NCBI GenBank assembly: GCA_017161305.1
Contig: CP031518.1
Location: 2,170,001-2,234,000 of the forward strand
Length of the DNA stretch: 64,000 nucleotides
Direction: 5' to 3'
Source: Treponema ruminis
GTDB taxonomy: Bacteria > Spirochaetota > Spirochaetia > Treponematales > Treponemataceae
Shown here: one piece after another, positions 16,360-25,712 of the stretch
How the letters are laid out: the number at the start of each line of letters is the position of its first letter
Position numbering within the stretch: the stretch's first letter is position 1
Program-made: the position numbers and the translations under genes
The notes under the pieces: model-generated
Seen by the model: only the letters and a program-made list of their open reading frames with translations
What the model was told of the DNA's origin: nothing
Databases searched by the model: none

Positions 16360-17540
16360 TTTGGTATCCTTACGCCCAGATGAAAACCCTCAAAACGCCT
16401 TACAAAGTCATTGATGCCCAGGGCGTTTATTTACAGACTCAGGACAAAAAACTGATTGACTCGATTTCCTCATGGTGGTGCATGATTCACGGCTACAAAA
16501 ATCCTGAGCTGAACGAGGCTATGAAAGAGCAGATTGACAGGTTTTCCCACTGTATGCTTGCCGGGCTCGCTCACGAAAGCGTGGAAAAACTCTCTGAAAA
16601 ACTTGAATCTTATCTTCCCGGCGACCTTAACTACTACTTTTTTTCTGATTCAGGAAGCGTGGGCGTGGAAGTTGCCCTCAAAATGGCATTTCAGTTCAAC
16701 AAAAACCGCGGCTCTAAGCGAAAGAAAATCTTCTCTCTCAAAAATGCCTATCACGGAGACACATTCATGACCATGGCCGTGGGCGATGACGAAGACTATC
16801 ACGCGGCCTTTCCAAAAAATCCCGATGTGATTCACATTCCGACCAACATCGAAGACCTTGAAAAGACTTTTTTTGCTTTCGGCGAAGACGCAATCTGCTT
16901 TATCGTGGAGCCGCTTTTACAGGGAGCGGGCGGATTCCGCATGTACGACATTTCATTTTTGAAAAAAGCCCGCGAACTGTGCGACAAATACGATGTTGTG
17001 CTGATTTTTGACGAAGTTGCCACAGGTTTTGGACGCACAGGAAACCGCTTCGTCTCGGATTTGGTTTTGCCGGACATCCTTGTTCTTGGAAAAGCCCTCA
17101 CAGGCGGCTACATCGGCCACGCCCTCACTGCGACAAACAAAAAGATTTTTGACGGATTTTACGGAGACGAGCAGAGTCTTGCTTTCATGCACGGCCCGAC
17201 CTTCATGGGGAACCCGATAGCCTGTTCCCTTGCATTAAAATCAATCGAAATCTTTGAGCGGGAAAATTACATCCAGAAAATCAAAAAAATAGAAGAAATT
17301 GCAAAAAGGGAACTCCTGGGCTTTGAAGATGAGCGCATAAAAGAAATCCGCGTGATGGGTGGCTGTTTCTGCATTGAAGTAAAGGAAAGCCAGACAATCA
17401 AAGGCTTTACGGAATTCGCCTATGGGCGCGGAGTTTTTGCCCGGCCCTTCGTCCGCTACATTTACGGAATGGTTCCTTACATCATAACGGAAGAAGAGCT
17501 GGTCAAAATCACGGACACGATGAAAGCCTGGTTCAGGTGA
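16356..17540 (+). CDS. bioA: Adenosylmethionine-8-amino-7-oxononanoate aminotransferase
   Basis: A 394-residue class III aminotransferase that makes 7,8-diaminopelargonate with SAM as the amino donor. Motifs: WYPYAQMKT at the start, SSWWCMIHGY, YHGDTFMTMAVGD, LIFDEVATGFGRTG and the PLP lysine in LVLGKALTGGY. The start at 16356 overlaps the bioF stop codon and has GGAGA upstream; the longer frame from 16206 runs inside bioF. No bioB follows, so biotin synthase must lie elsewhere. The next gene is convergent after 34 bases. Confidence 0.92.
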   Translation: MIWYPYAQMKTLKTPYKVIDAQGVYLQTQDKKLIDSISSWWCMIHGYKNPELNEAMKEQIDRFSHCMLAGLAHESVEKLSEKLESYLPGDLNYYFFSDSGSVGVEVALKMAFQFNKNRGSKRKKIFSLKNAYHGDTFMTMAVGDDEDYHAAFPKNPDVIHIPTNIEDLEKTFFAFGEDAICFIVEPLLQGAGGFRMYDISFLKKARELCDKYDVVLIFDEVATGFGRTGNRFVSDLVLPDILVLGKALTGGYIGHALTATNKKIFDGFYGDEQSLAFMHGPTFMGNPIACSLALKSIEIFERENYIQKIKKIEEIAKRELLGFEDERIKEIRVMGGCFCIEVKESQTIKGFTEFAYGRGVFARPFVRYIYGMVPYIITEEELVKITDTMKAWFR

Positions 17541-17574
17541 GTTTCATGCCTAAAGCTTTAATTGTGCCTTAGAT

Positions 17575-20500
17575 TTATTCATCCCACCAGCGGAGAGCGA
17601 AGTACATTCTTACATGACCGTCATCCGTATCATTTCTCTCAATGGTAGATTCAAAAGGCGTTTCATTCCATGAAATATAATGGTCGTGATTTCCAACATT
17701 GTGATTTGCCCAATATACTCTCCATTTGTCGGAGTTCTTGTCGTACTCATATGATACAGTAACAGTACCAAGGTCATCATCTGACGAAGAGTGGTCGTAC
17801 TCGTAGAAATGAAAATTCATTTTGAAGCTATAATTTTTGGTGCGGTCGTAAGTTCCTGTAAATTTCTTCATGCAAGCTCCGTATAATTCTGGCCGTGTGT
17901 CTCGGTGCATTTCAGTTTTGCCGAAACAATAAAAGTCATCCTTTCCAATTCTGAATGTAGGTGTGTCAGAATTTCCAGACATAGAAATATCACCGACTTT
18001 TAGCTGGTCATCTCCAGAATCGGCTTTCACATAATACTGAGGACTATAACCACCGTCACGGCTCTTAACATTTTCCATATATTGCGCGTAGAAAGTGAGA
18101 GTACCTGTTTTTGATTTTGCCGTCGTCAACTCTTTTGTGGCAAGAACGGTGGACGTGAATGATTCAGATTTGCCACTGTGTGCATATGCGAACAAGAAGA
18201 ATGTGTATTTTGTGCTTTGTTTTAAGCCTGAAAGTTTATAACGTCCGCTCGAAAGAGTGTCAGCATCAAGAGCCAGGAAAAATTCTTCCTTATCTTTTAT
18301 GTCTTTTATGGATTTTTCTGACTGCGCTATGTTTGCCAGCGTGAGATTTTTCGATTTGACAGAGTCTTTTATGCCACACAGAATGTAACCACCGTCCGCT
18401 GACTTCGCTCGTTCATCTGCGTAGGAATTCCATGTGAATGTCAGGTCGTCCTCTGCAAACTGAGGAATTGTTACGGCAAAATTTTTCATCGTACGGAAAA
18501 CTGATTTTAACGTAATCGTGTATTCTTTTGTCGTAACTTCATCAGGGGCTGTGCAAAGTATATAGATACGGTTCGTTCCCACATCCAGTGGAACTGACTT
18601 CTCTTCTGTCTTCATGGGAATTGTGGTCGTTTTGTCGAAATCCTGGTAAGGACCGCCAGAATTAAGGCTGTATTTGATTGTGGAGAATGCGAGTTTTGGC
18701 TGAATGTCGAGCCAGACATATTCATTGCAACCTTCGATAGTATAATTCCCGTTTGAATCGAATGAGAAAGTTGTGAAGCCTTCGTTCGCATTGATTTTTG
18801 AGAACTTGCATGTTCCCAGACTTGTGTCGTTTTTTTGTTTTGGAACGAGCGGGTCTTCATCGCGTTCGCCGGTGGTCGTTGAGAAGTCCAAAAGTCCATC
18901 GCCGTCCGTGTCGGGCAAAATAGGGCTCGTGTGCACTTTGAAGTTCTCAGAATACTTAGAATTAAGCCCGATTCCGCTCTTGTACCAGCCGTAGATTTCC
19001 TCATAGTCGCTCAGTCCGTCACCGTCATCGTCAGTTTTGTCGTCGCTGGTTCCGTAGATTTGTTCTTCGCGCAAAGGAACCCCGTCGCCGTCTTTGTCCA
19101 CGCTGTAGAAGATAGAAATTTCATCCCCGGCGCTCACTTTTATGTCTTCGAAAGACCAGCCTTCATCAATGCTTTGCGTGTACGGGGCGTACATAGCTTG
19201 ATATCGCTGACCGTTCTCCGTGTATTTGTGCAGAATAAACCATGAGCCGTCTGTGTAAGAGCCGTTTGCTATTTGGTTCTGTATGCCAAAGAATTTGTCA
19301 AGACAACCGTTTTCGTTCAGAGTGTAGTCCTTTCCTTTTTCATAGTGAAGTATGGTATGGAAAATGTAATCCAGGCTCGGCTTTGTGTAGAGTTCGTCTA
19401 TGCTCATCGCCCCGGTGTTGTACTGATTTTTTACTGATGCGTTGAAAGTTCTTGCCGCTCGTCCGCTTGTGGCACCCCAGTCAATGTAAATGGCAGCCGT
19501 TTTCGCTTTGACTTCGGTAAGCGCCTCCGTGAAATCATTTGCATTCTTGCCATCTTTCTGCAAGGTGATTTTGTAGCCTGAAACTTCAATTTCAAATCCT
19601 GTTGACCATTTTAAAAGTTCCTCTGTCTGTGCAATCCCCAAATCGGCAATAAGCTCAAATTCTCCGCTTTCACTTCGAGGCTCAATTGTAAACGCTTTTT
19701 CGCTCGAAAGGGTGAGGTTCTTTACGAAAATGCGTGAAGCGGCATTGTTGTTCGGTATGCGGTACAATGCTACGATGACATTGTTCACCGTGTATGCAAT
19801 ATTGCTTGGGTTCTTGAATTTTACGGGAATGGTGACTACTCCGCCGCTTACGCTCTTGTTTTTGGAACTTGATGTAGATTTTCCGTTGCTCCAGCTTTTT
19901 GACCAGCCCTCGCTTGCTGATTTTGAATAGGTGTAGCTGTCACCGTTTGCGACATTTCCGCTGTATGCTGTCTTAAAGCTTCCGGTTGTCACATTTTTGT
20001 AGTGTATGCCTGCGCCCCCTTTTCCCCATTCGTGTGAGATGCTGATGCCGAGTTCCGTGCTCCACGCGTGCGTTTCATTGTGAGTCTTTGTATTTGAGTT
20101 TGTTGATGATTCGCTTCCGGTTACTCCGTCGTTTATGGTCTGGCTTTCGGTTACGCTGTCAGTGTTCGAAATCGTATATTTGTAGGCGATGCCAGGCTTT
20201 CTGGTCATCTTGATTTCCAGCTGTGGAGTGTCTGCTATGAGCGGATTGAATGAATTGTAGTCAGCGTTGTAAAGGCCGTTCACTTCAAGACTGTCACTCC
20301 AACCGTCGCCGTCTGTGTCTGAATTTGCAGGGTCTGTGAAGTATTTGTTAATTTCATCCCAGTCGCTGAGTCCGTCGCCATCAGTATCGGTGGTATCTGA
20401 TTCGCTATGTGGATTGATTTTTGCGACGCTCCAGATGGCATAGAGAGTGATGTTGTTTTCTGTTACGCAGATTGCTCCGCCATCAGAATATTCGGCTTTG

Positions 20501-21681
20501 GTTGCTTTTGAGTCTCTTGCCCAGCCCAAAAATCGCCCTTTGTTGTTGCTTAGTCCAAGTGAAGATGCCGAAAGAAGATTGGTTTCCACTCCTTTCATAA
20601 CGGATTGTTCTGTTTTACTGATTTTTGCATCCGTTGCGTTTGTGTCAAAAATAATTTTTGTGTTTTCGAACCAGCGGGCATAGAATATTTTGTTTCCTGT
20701 GCTTCCGTCTGGAAGTTCTGTCACAGCATTTCCACTAAATTCGGCGTTGTCATACCAGCCTCCGAATGTACAGTTTGCCTTTGAGATGATTGTCGCCGTC
20801 TCGCTGTTTTGCGGAAGAATGATTGTTGCAGATTGCCGCGTGTAGTTGCCAGCTGTCGTAAGACCGTTTGCAAATGCACCTCCGTTCAAGTTGTAATGAA
20901 TCGTGAAAAGACTACCCATCGTATCAACGACACATTCGCTTGTGCTCGTCTTTCTGTTTACGATTGAGCAGTATTCGCGGTAAGTGCCACGGAGCAGTTT
21001 TTTTTCGGTGTCCGCATAAAATTTGAAGATTAAGAGATAGTTCCCGCTGGACACGTTATTTTTAGTGTAGACGGATTTTCCTCCTTCTTCTATAGTAAGT
21101 TTTTGATCTGCATAGCCAGGAATTGAGACTCCTTCAAGAGAATACAAGCCGCCTGTAACGAGACCAATTCCTTCGTCATTAAAGAGAACTGATACGCTTA
21201 AATTTCCCCTTCCGTAAGGTTCTGAGTTGTCAAAAACTTCGAGCTTCGGTGTAAATTTCAGATTATTTGGCCCGACTTTGATAGTGTATGTTTTTTCTTC
21301 CCTGAAAATCATGTTGTCGCTTACAGCAACAAGGGTAAAAGTGTATTTCCCTGCCATAAATGGAAGCTCTGCCTTTTCCATTTCAGAGACACTTTCCCAG
21401 GAGCCGACAAGCGTGACTTCACTAGAATCTTTGCCCGTGCTTCCAGCTGCATTATAAGAAAGATTGATATATGAGATTTCTTCAAGCTCTACTTGTGGTA
21501 GGGCAGTGCGAACAGCTTCCTTGTCAATGCCAACTTTGAGCGTAACACGTTCTCCCGTTTGGTTTGAAGCTGGTTTTTCGGGAACGTTTTCTTCTTCTCG
21601 CTCAATTATGTTTGAACATCCGGCAAAAACTGAAAGTGCCACAAAAAATGTTGTTATTTCAAAAAATCGTTTAATTTTCAT
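17575..21681 (-). CDS. Large multidomain surface lipoprotein with a toxin-like segment
   Basis: 1368 residues with a lipobox (VFAGC, Cys22). Two InlB-type B-repeats, ending in YARW and YAIW, lie at about 258-337 and 342-417. Calcium-binding TSP3-like DTDGDG repeats lie at 432-466, about 861-892 and 923-930. Between the first two blocks, about 500-620 is extremely rich in Ser, Thr, Gly and Asn with alternating polar and small residues, as in the membrane-inserting hairpin of aerolysin- or PA-type beta-pore-forming toxins. A Cadherin-like beta-sandwich (about 957-1060), an FN3-like domain (about 1061-1187) and an unrecognised C-terminus follow. The calcium-repeat-then-SLEVNG order recalls clostridial binary-toxin B components, but homology is not shown. 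It lies 60 bases after the 626-residue lipoprotein gene, probably in one operon. Confidence 0.75.
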   Translation of the reverse strand: MKIKRFFEITTFFVALSVFAGCSNIIEREEENVPEKPASNQTGERVTLKVGIDKEAVRTALPQVELEEISYINLSYNAAGSTGKDSSEVTLVGSWESVSEMEKAELPFMAGKYTFTLVAVSDNMIFREEKTYTIKVGPNNLKFTPKLEVFDNSEPYGRGNLSVSVLFNDEGIGLVTGGLYSLEGVSIPGYADQKLTIEEGGKSVYTKNNVSSGNYLLIFKFYADTEKKLLRGTYREYCSIVNRKTSTSECVVDTMGSLFTIHYNLNGGAFANGLTTAGNYTRQSATIILPQNSETATIISKANCTFGGWYDNAEFSGNAVTELPDGSTGNKIFYARWFENTKIIFDTNATDAKISKTEQSVMKGVETNLLSASSLGLSNNKGRFLGWARDSKATKAEYSDGGAICVTENNITLYAIWSVAKINPHSESDTTDTDGDGLSDWDEINKYFTDPANSDTDGDGWSDSLEVNGLYNADYNSFNPLIADTPQLEIKMTRKPGIAYKYTISNTDSVTESQTINDGVTGSESSTNSNTKTHNETHAWSTELGISISHEWGKGGAGIHYKNVTTGSFKTAYSGNVANGDSYTYSKSASEGWSKSWSNGKSTSSSKNKSVSGGVVTIPVKFKNPSNIAYTVNNVIVALYRIPNNNAASRIFVKNLTLSSEKAFTIEPRSESGEFELIADLGIAQTEELLKWSTGFEIEVSGYKITLQKDGKNANDFTEALTEVKAKTAAIYIDWGATSGRAARTFNASVKNQYNTGAMSIDELYTKPSLDYIFHTILHYEKGKDYTLNENGCLDKFFGIQNQIANGSYTDGSWFILHKYTENGQRYQAMYAPYTQSIDEGWSFEDIKVSAGDEISIFYSVDKDGDGVPLREEQIYGTSDDKTDDDGDGLSDYEEIYGWYKSGIGLNSKYSENFKVHTSPILPDTDGDGLLDFSTTTGERDEDPLVPKQKNDTSLGTCKFSKINANEGFTTFSFDSNGNYTIEGCNEYVWLDIQPKLAFSTIKYSLNSGGPYQDFDKTTTIPMKTEEKSVPLDVGTNRIYILCTAPDEVTTKEYTITLKSVFRTMKNFAVTIPQFAEDDLTFTWNSYADERAKSADGGYILCGIKDSVKSKNLTLANIAQSEKSIKDIKDKEEFFLALDADTLSSGRYKLSGLKQSTKYTFFLFAYAHSGKSESFTSTVLATKELTTAKSKTGTLTFYAQYMENVKSRDGGYSPQYYVKADSGDDQLKVGDISMSGNSDTPTFRIGKDDFYCFGKTEMHRDTRPELYGACMKKFTGTYDRTKNYSFKMNFHFYEYDHSSSDDDLGTVTVSYEYDKNSDKWRVYWANHNVGNHDHYISWNETPFESTIERNDTDDGHVRMYFALRWWDE

Positions 21682-21741
21682 GTTGTCCTCCTTAAAAACT
21701 CCGCGTTAGCGGCGTTGTCGCTCACGCGTATGTGCAGTTCC

Positions 21742-23622
21742 TTATTGCACCACAAGACTTGTCTGGGCAGAAGCGCTTATAATATCGATGTGGTCCTGGG
21801 TTCCTTGAATATAGATCCGAACTTTGCAGAAAATCTGGTATGCATCTTTTCCGAACTTTGAAGTGTCGATTATGAGCTCATTATTATCGTTCGTTGTGAC
21901 TCCGTTCCAAGAAAGGGCTGCGTTGTTATCGATGAGCCATGTGTATTCATATTCATAAATATCTTCCGTAAAGCTAAGAACCGGTGTGATAGTTGTAATT
22001 CCGTCTTTGTTAGTTTTTTTGAGTGTGAGACCGATCGCTTCAAGTTCCTGGATTACGCTGTTTCCTTTTGCTTTCTTGCCGATGTTTTCTTCTGCAACGG
22101 TAATTACAAGCGGCTTGCTTTCCCTCACGTAGCCCGCACATCCTGGTGTTCCGTTTGCTCTTTTTCTTATGTAAAGTTTTTCGCCTGTTTTTGCAGCAAA
22201 CTCATTTTCTGGGAAATCTCTGTAAGTAGCCCCTCCGTTGAATGAGATTTCAAGATTTTTGTTGATTGTCGTGAATTCAACTTTTCCGATTTCGATTGAG
22301 CTTGTCTCTGTCGAAAGTTGTGGGAGCTCTGCTTCTGTGAGTGTGAATTGTACATTTGCAAAAACTGACTGCACTGAATCATAAAAATTATTTTTAGAGG
22401 AGGTTAACAGAAAATCTTTTGCTTCCCCGGCCGTGTACTCATTTTTTTCGCTCAATTCAGAGATTTCTGCCCAGTCAAAATCGCTTGCGCTGTATGTGTT
22501 CCCAAGCTCATCGGTCAGAGTTCCTTTGATTTTGGTCGTGTCGAATTTTTGACCTTTGGAAAGGATGTCGTCATAGTAAAGTTCTGCTGTTTTTACGCAG
22601 TGAAAAACAGGGTATGTCTCAGAAATGATTTCATGCGTATTTCCTTCAAAAGTCTGGCTTATTTTTACGCGCAATGTTTTTCCGAGAACTGTAGCCTCAT
22701 TTTCTTTTGTGAGCGAGAATGATTTTCCGTATGCTCCAGGAATATCAGTGAAATTAGGTTCATCAGTATACTCAGTGTTGTCAGAAATTTGCCACTGGTA
22801 GTCGACAATTCCGCCCGCAGTTTCAATATCAGTTGTCAGGGTACTTGGCTCTTCTGCGAAAAGTCTCACCTCAAATTTTCCATAATTGTTTACGATGTTT
22901 GCGCAGTTTGCAAGTACATCTTTTTTGCAGTTTAGTACCACATATCCAGAACTTGCCAGATTTTCCGCGTCCTTTGGAGCGTTCGGTGTTATCTGAAAAT
23001 GAACTTCGATTGTTTTTCCGATGTTATTGCTGTCAGAAAGAAAGTCCATCATGTCAGAGAAATTCCATGTTGAGGTGTCTGTACTTGTTATTTCTGTTCT
23101 TGTCTCTTTTGTTTCATATCCTTTGGTCAGTAAGATTTTGAACCATATTTTTGTCGTGACCTTGCTTTCATCGTAATTTTTGAGCATAAATTCCGGCTGT
23201 ATAAAATTTTTTGCTCCGCCAATAAAAACGTTCTGTTCGTCTGTGCAAGAAAGTCTAAGCTCTTCTTTGGGCCAATATGCAATTTCAGTTTGCGTTCCAT
23301 TGTAGCCTTCCGAAGAAATGTTCACGTCATATGTGGAACCGCCCTTTATTCCGTCGTGAAAAGGCTCAACAAGCACGACTTCAATTTTTTTATCTGCCAC
23401 TATAGCTTTTTCTGTTTTTCCGTTGCATTCCAGAGTGACTTCTGCTCCATCTTCTGCCGTGATGTCCGCCGTGAGCGAGCGTGAAACAGAATTGAACAGG
23501 ACATTCGACACGGAAAGTTCTTTTTCATCCCCTTTTGAATCGGAAATCTGGCTGCTGCAAGAAATAGTCGCAATCGCAATGAAAATAAGCGTTGCAACTG
23601 CGGTAATTGCCTGTTTTTTCAT
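21742..23622 (-). CDS. Large lipoprotein, probably surface exposed
   Basis: 626 residues with a lipoprotein signal peptide (ATISC, Cys22). The start at 23622 is set by a perfect AGGAGG nine bases upstream; the open frame extends further but lacks a start signal. The rest is beta-rich and Thr/Ser/Glu-rich with several Ig-like stretches (for example YQWQISDNTEYTDEPNFTDI and YEYTWLIDNNAALSW, each with a buried-Trp pattern). No enzyme motif is seen. It precedes the 1368-residue lipoprotein gene; the pair may form a surface complex, which is inference from context. Confidence 0.7.
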   Translation of the reverse strand: MKKQAITAVATLIFIAIATISCSSQISDSKGDEKELSVSNVLFNSVSRSLTADITAEDGAEVTLECNGKTEKAIVADKKIEVVLVEPFHDGIKGGSTYDVNISSEGYNGTQTEIAYWPKEELRLSCTDEQNVFIGGAKNFIQPEFMLKNYDESKVTTKIWFKILLTKGYETKETRTEITSTDTSTWNFSDMMDFLSDSNNIGKTIEVHFQITPNAPKDAENLASSGYVVLNCKKDVLANCANIVNNYGKFEVRLFAEEPSTLTTDIETAGGIVDYQWQISDNTEYTDEPNFTDIPGAYGKSFSLTKENEATVLGKTLRVKISQTFEGNTHEIISETYPVFHCVKTAELYYDDILSKGQKFDTTKIKGTLTDELGNTYSASDFDWAEISELSEKNEYTAGEAKDFLLTSSKNNFYDSVQSVFANVQFTLTEAELPQLSTETSSIEIGKVEFTTINKNLEISFNGGATYRDFPENEFAAKTGEKLYIRKRANGTPGCAGYVRESKPLVITVAEENIGKKAKGNSVIQELEAIGLTLKKTNKDGITTITPVLSFTEDIYEYEYTWLIDNNAALSWNGVTTNDNNELIIDTSKFGKDAYQIFCKVRIYIQGTQDHIDIISASAQTSLVVQ

Positions 23623-23679
23623 GGAAAATACCTCCTGAATGTGATGTACGACATAAAACTGCTGTTTAGTATAAAAAAT

Positions 23680-23726
23680 CCCATGCTGTCTTCGGTGAGA
23701 ATAAAGACCACTGAAGCCAACATGGG
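23680..23726 (-). terminator. Terminator hairpin downstream of manA
   Basis: Read on the minus strand, CCCATG and CTTCAGTG pair with CACCGAAG and CATGGG (one wobble pair and small internal loops), followed by ATTTTTTAT. It lies between the manA stop codon and the lipoprotein operon. The T-run overlaps a TATACT that could be the -10 of that operon. The remaining AT-rich sequence to 23940 shows nothing else I can name. Confidence 0.55.
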
Positions 23727-23940
23727 CAATTTTTGCGAGATATTGTGATATAGAACTTTTTATTAAATTTTTCGGGGCAAACTTCATCCATATAGCCCGA
23801 AGAATTGTATGGGCGAACAAGAGTTTGCTAAATGATTCTGTGAAAAAAAAGTGTTTTTCAAAATTTTTCCAATACATGAAACTATTATAAAACAGTTTTT
23901 TGATTATTTAAAGAAAAATTTAAGAAAAACACCTTAGCTA

Positions 23941-24747
23941 TTATTTTGACTGTATTCGAATTACTTCGCCTTTTCCTTCAAGCGTGATTTTTTCGCCCGG
24001 AAGCACGGCAAAGATTTCTTCGGCTTTGAAAGAATGTTCTGTTTTTGAGCCGTCTTTTGCTGTTGCACGTATTGTGCCTTCTCCGCCAGAGATAAACACA
24101 AGTTCCACCAGTTTTGAAGAAGGGGAGACCAAAAACGAATATCCACCTTTTAACGGCTCTTTTTTGAGCGCAAAATACTTGCATTCAAATTCTTCGCCGA
24201 GCGGGGAAATTTTTTGCTTTTTTTCATTTTTGATGACTTCAACGCCTTTTTCGATGTGGACTTCGCGCGGCCTGCCCCAGTCATAAAGCCTGTAAGTGAT
24301 ATTGCAGCTCTGCTGGACTTCGAGCAATCTCAATCCACCGCCGATTGCGTGCACCGTTCCCGACGGAATGAAAATAAAGTCGCCTTTTTTGACTTCAACA
24401 CGGTCAAGATGGCTTTCAAGAGAATTTGCCTTGATTGATTCGCGAAGTTCTTCCTTGCCGGGATTTCCTTTGAGCCCGTAGACTAAGCTTGCTCCAGGCT
24501 CTGCGCTGAGCACGTACCAGCATTCGGTTTTGCCCCGCTCATTCTCGCCTTCAAGCCGCTTGGCATCTTCATCATCAGGATGTACCTGCACCGAAAGCGT
24601 GTCATTTGCTTGTATAACTTTGACGAGAAGAGGATAGTCTCCTGCAAGTTGTTTGAATTCGCTCTGGCATCCGTCTGCATGAGTAGAAGCAATCCAGTCC
24701 TCATAGCCCCATACTTTATCCGAACGGATAGGATTTAATTTAATCAT
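23941..24747 (-). CDS. manA: Mannose-6-phosphate isomerase, class I
   Basis: A 268-residue cupin-type zinc isomerase that links fructose-6-phosphate to mannose-6-phosphate. Metal-site motifs: VQVHPDDEDAK, KTECWYVL and FIPSGTVHAIGGGLRLLEVQQ. It is of the short (about 270-300 residue) class I form. Its start overlaps the stop codon of the nucleotidyltransferase gene by one base, so the two are coupled. With manC at 6795 it completes fructose-6-phosphate to GDP-mannose except for phosphomannomutase. Confidence 0.88.
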   Translation of the reverse strand: MIKLNPIRSDKVWGYEDWIASTHADGCQSEFKQLAGDYPLLVKVIQANDTLSVQVHPDDEDAKRLEGENERGKTECWYVLSAEPGASLVYGLKGNPGKEELRESIKANSLESHLDRVEVKKGDFIFIPSGTVHAIGGGLRLLEVQQSCNITYRLYDWGRPREVHIEKGVEVIKNEKKQKISPLGEEFECKYFALKKEPLKGGYSFLVSPSSKLVELVFISGGEGTIRATAKDGSKTEHSFKAEEIFAVLPGEKITLEGKGEVIRIQSK

Positions 24748-25676
24748 TATTTATCCCACAATTTTTCCGGGTAGTAGCCGCTTGCGATTTTCTTTGCGAT
24801 TTCGTCTTTTACTACCTGTTTGTCCTCTGGATAGGTCATGCCAAACCAGCTTTCATCGCTTGTGAAGACTTTGATTCTTCCTTCGCCGTTTTTGATGATG
24901 TCGCTTGCCGCAACAGGGAGAAGGGCTTCTGCCTTTGGATCAGACAGCTTTGTTGCCTTAAAGTTGTCCCAGTATTTTTCAAAACGCTCGAATGCCTTTG
25001 GCGAGAATCCGAAGAGGTTCATGCTTACTGTTTCTTTGCCAGTCATTGAGATGTTTTTGCCGTCAAGCTCGGAAATGATTTCGTTACCTTCGAAGTGCTC
25101 GCCGGTGTAATAGATTTTTGTGTTCTCAACGATTGACTTGAGGTAGCCGCCCTCTGTAGAAGCGACACCGCGGCTTACAGAACCGTTTCGGCTCATTGTG
25201 TTGCCCAGGATGTAGCCTACCATGGCATGCTCAGTGCAGTCATTGTCGATTGAAGAAAGGTAATTTCCAAGAGTCTCAAAGGCAGCGCGACCGTAATAGT
25301 CATCTGCGTTGATTACGGCAAAAGGCTCGTGAATTGCTTCTTTTGCACAGAGGACTGCATGGATTGTACCCCAAGGCTTTTTGCGCTCAGCCTTAGCTGC
25401 TGTCTGCTGCTCTTCTTCGTTGAGAAGTGCTGTCGGAGTCTGGAAAACATATTCTGCGTTAAAGTTGCGTGCAACGCGGTCAAAAAGCCGCTCGCGGAAG
25501 TCCTTTTCGATGTCCTTTCGGATGATGTAAACGATTTTACCGAATCCGCATTTTTTTGCATCATAAGCGGCGAAGTCCAAAAGACACTCACCGTTCTTTC
25601 CTACGGAGTCAATCTGTTTAACTCCGCCATAGCGGCTACCCATTCCAGCCGCAAGTACAAGTAATGTTGGTTTCAT
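24747..25676 (-). CDS. Sugar-phosphate nucleotidyltransferase family protein
   Basis: 309 residues. The nucleotidyltransferase signature LVLAAGMGSRYGGVKQ opens the protein and AVINADDYYGRAAF holds the metal Asp. The family makes NDP-sugars from NTP and sugar phosphates; the particular sugar is not evident. The tight link with manA suggests activated-sugar supply for surface glycans. A -10 box ends seven bases before the ATG and there is no ribosome binding site. Confidence 0.8.
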   Translation of the reverse strand: MKPTLLVLAAGMGSRYGGVKQIDSVGKNGECLLDFAAYDAKKCGFGKIVYIIRKDIEKDFRERLFDRVARNFNAEYVFQTPTALLNEEEQQTAAKAERKKPWGTIHAVLCAKEAIHEPFAVINADDYYGRAAFETLGNYLSSIDNDCTEHAMVGYILGNTMSRNGSVSRGVASTEGGYLKSIVENTKIYYTGEHFEGNEIISELDGKNISMTGKETVSMNLFGFSPKAFERFEKYWDNFKATKLSDPKAEALLPVAASDIIKNGEGRIKVFTSDESWFGMTYPEDKQVVKDEIAKKIASGYYPEKLWDK

Positions 25677-25683
25677 AGCATTA

Positions 25684-25712
25684 ATTTTAGTCTTTTAACG
25701 ATGCTTTTTCAA
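25684..25712 (-). promoter_or_regulatory. Promoter of the nucleotidyltransferase-manA operon, leaderless
   Basis: On the minus strand TTGAAA, 17-base spacer, TAAAAT; the -10 box ends seven bases before the ATG at 25676. It lies inside the 3' end of the upstream EAL gene. Confidence 0.55.

Noticed and set aside
17575-21681. True binary-toxin B or anthrax protective antigen homologue
   Set aside because: Only the calcium repeats, SLEVNG and Ser/Thr-rich stretch are similar; receptor-binding and heptamer domains are not recognisable and the rest is adhesin-like.
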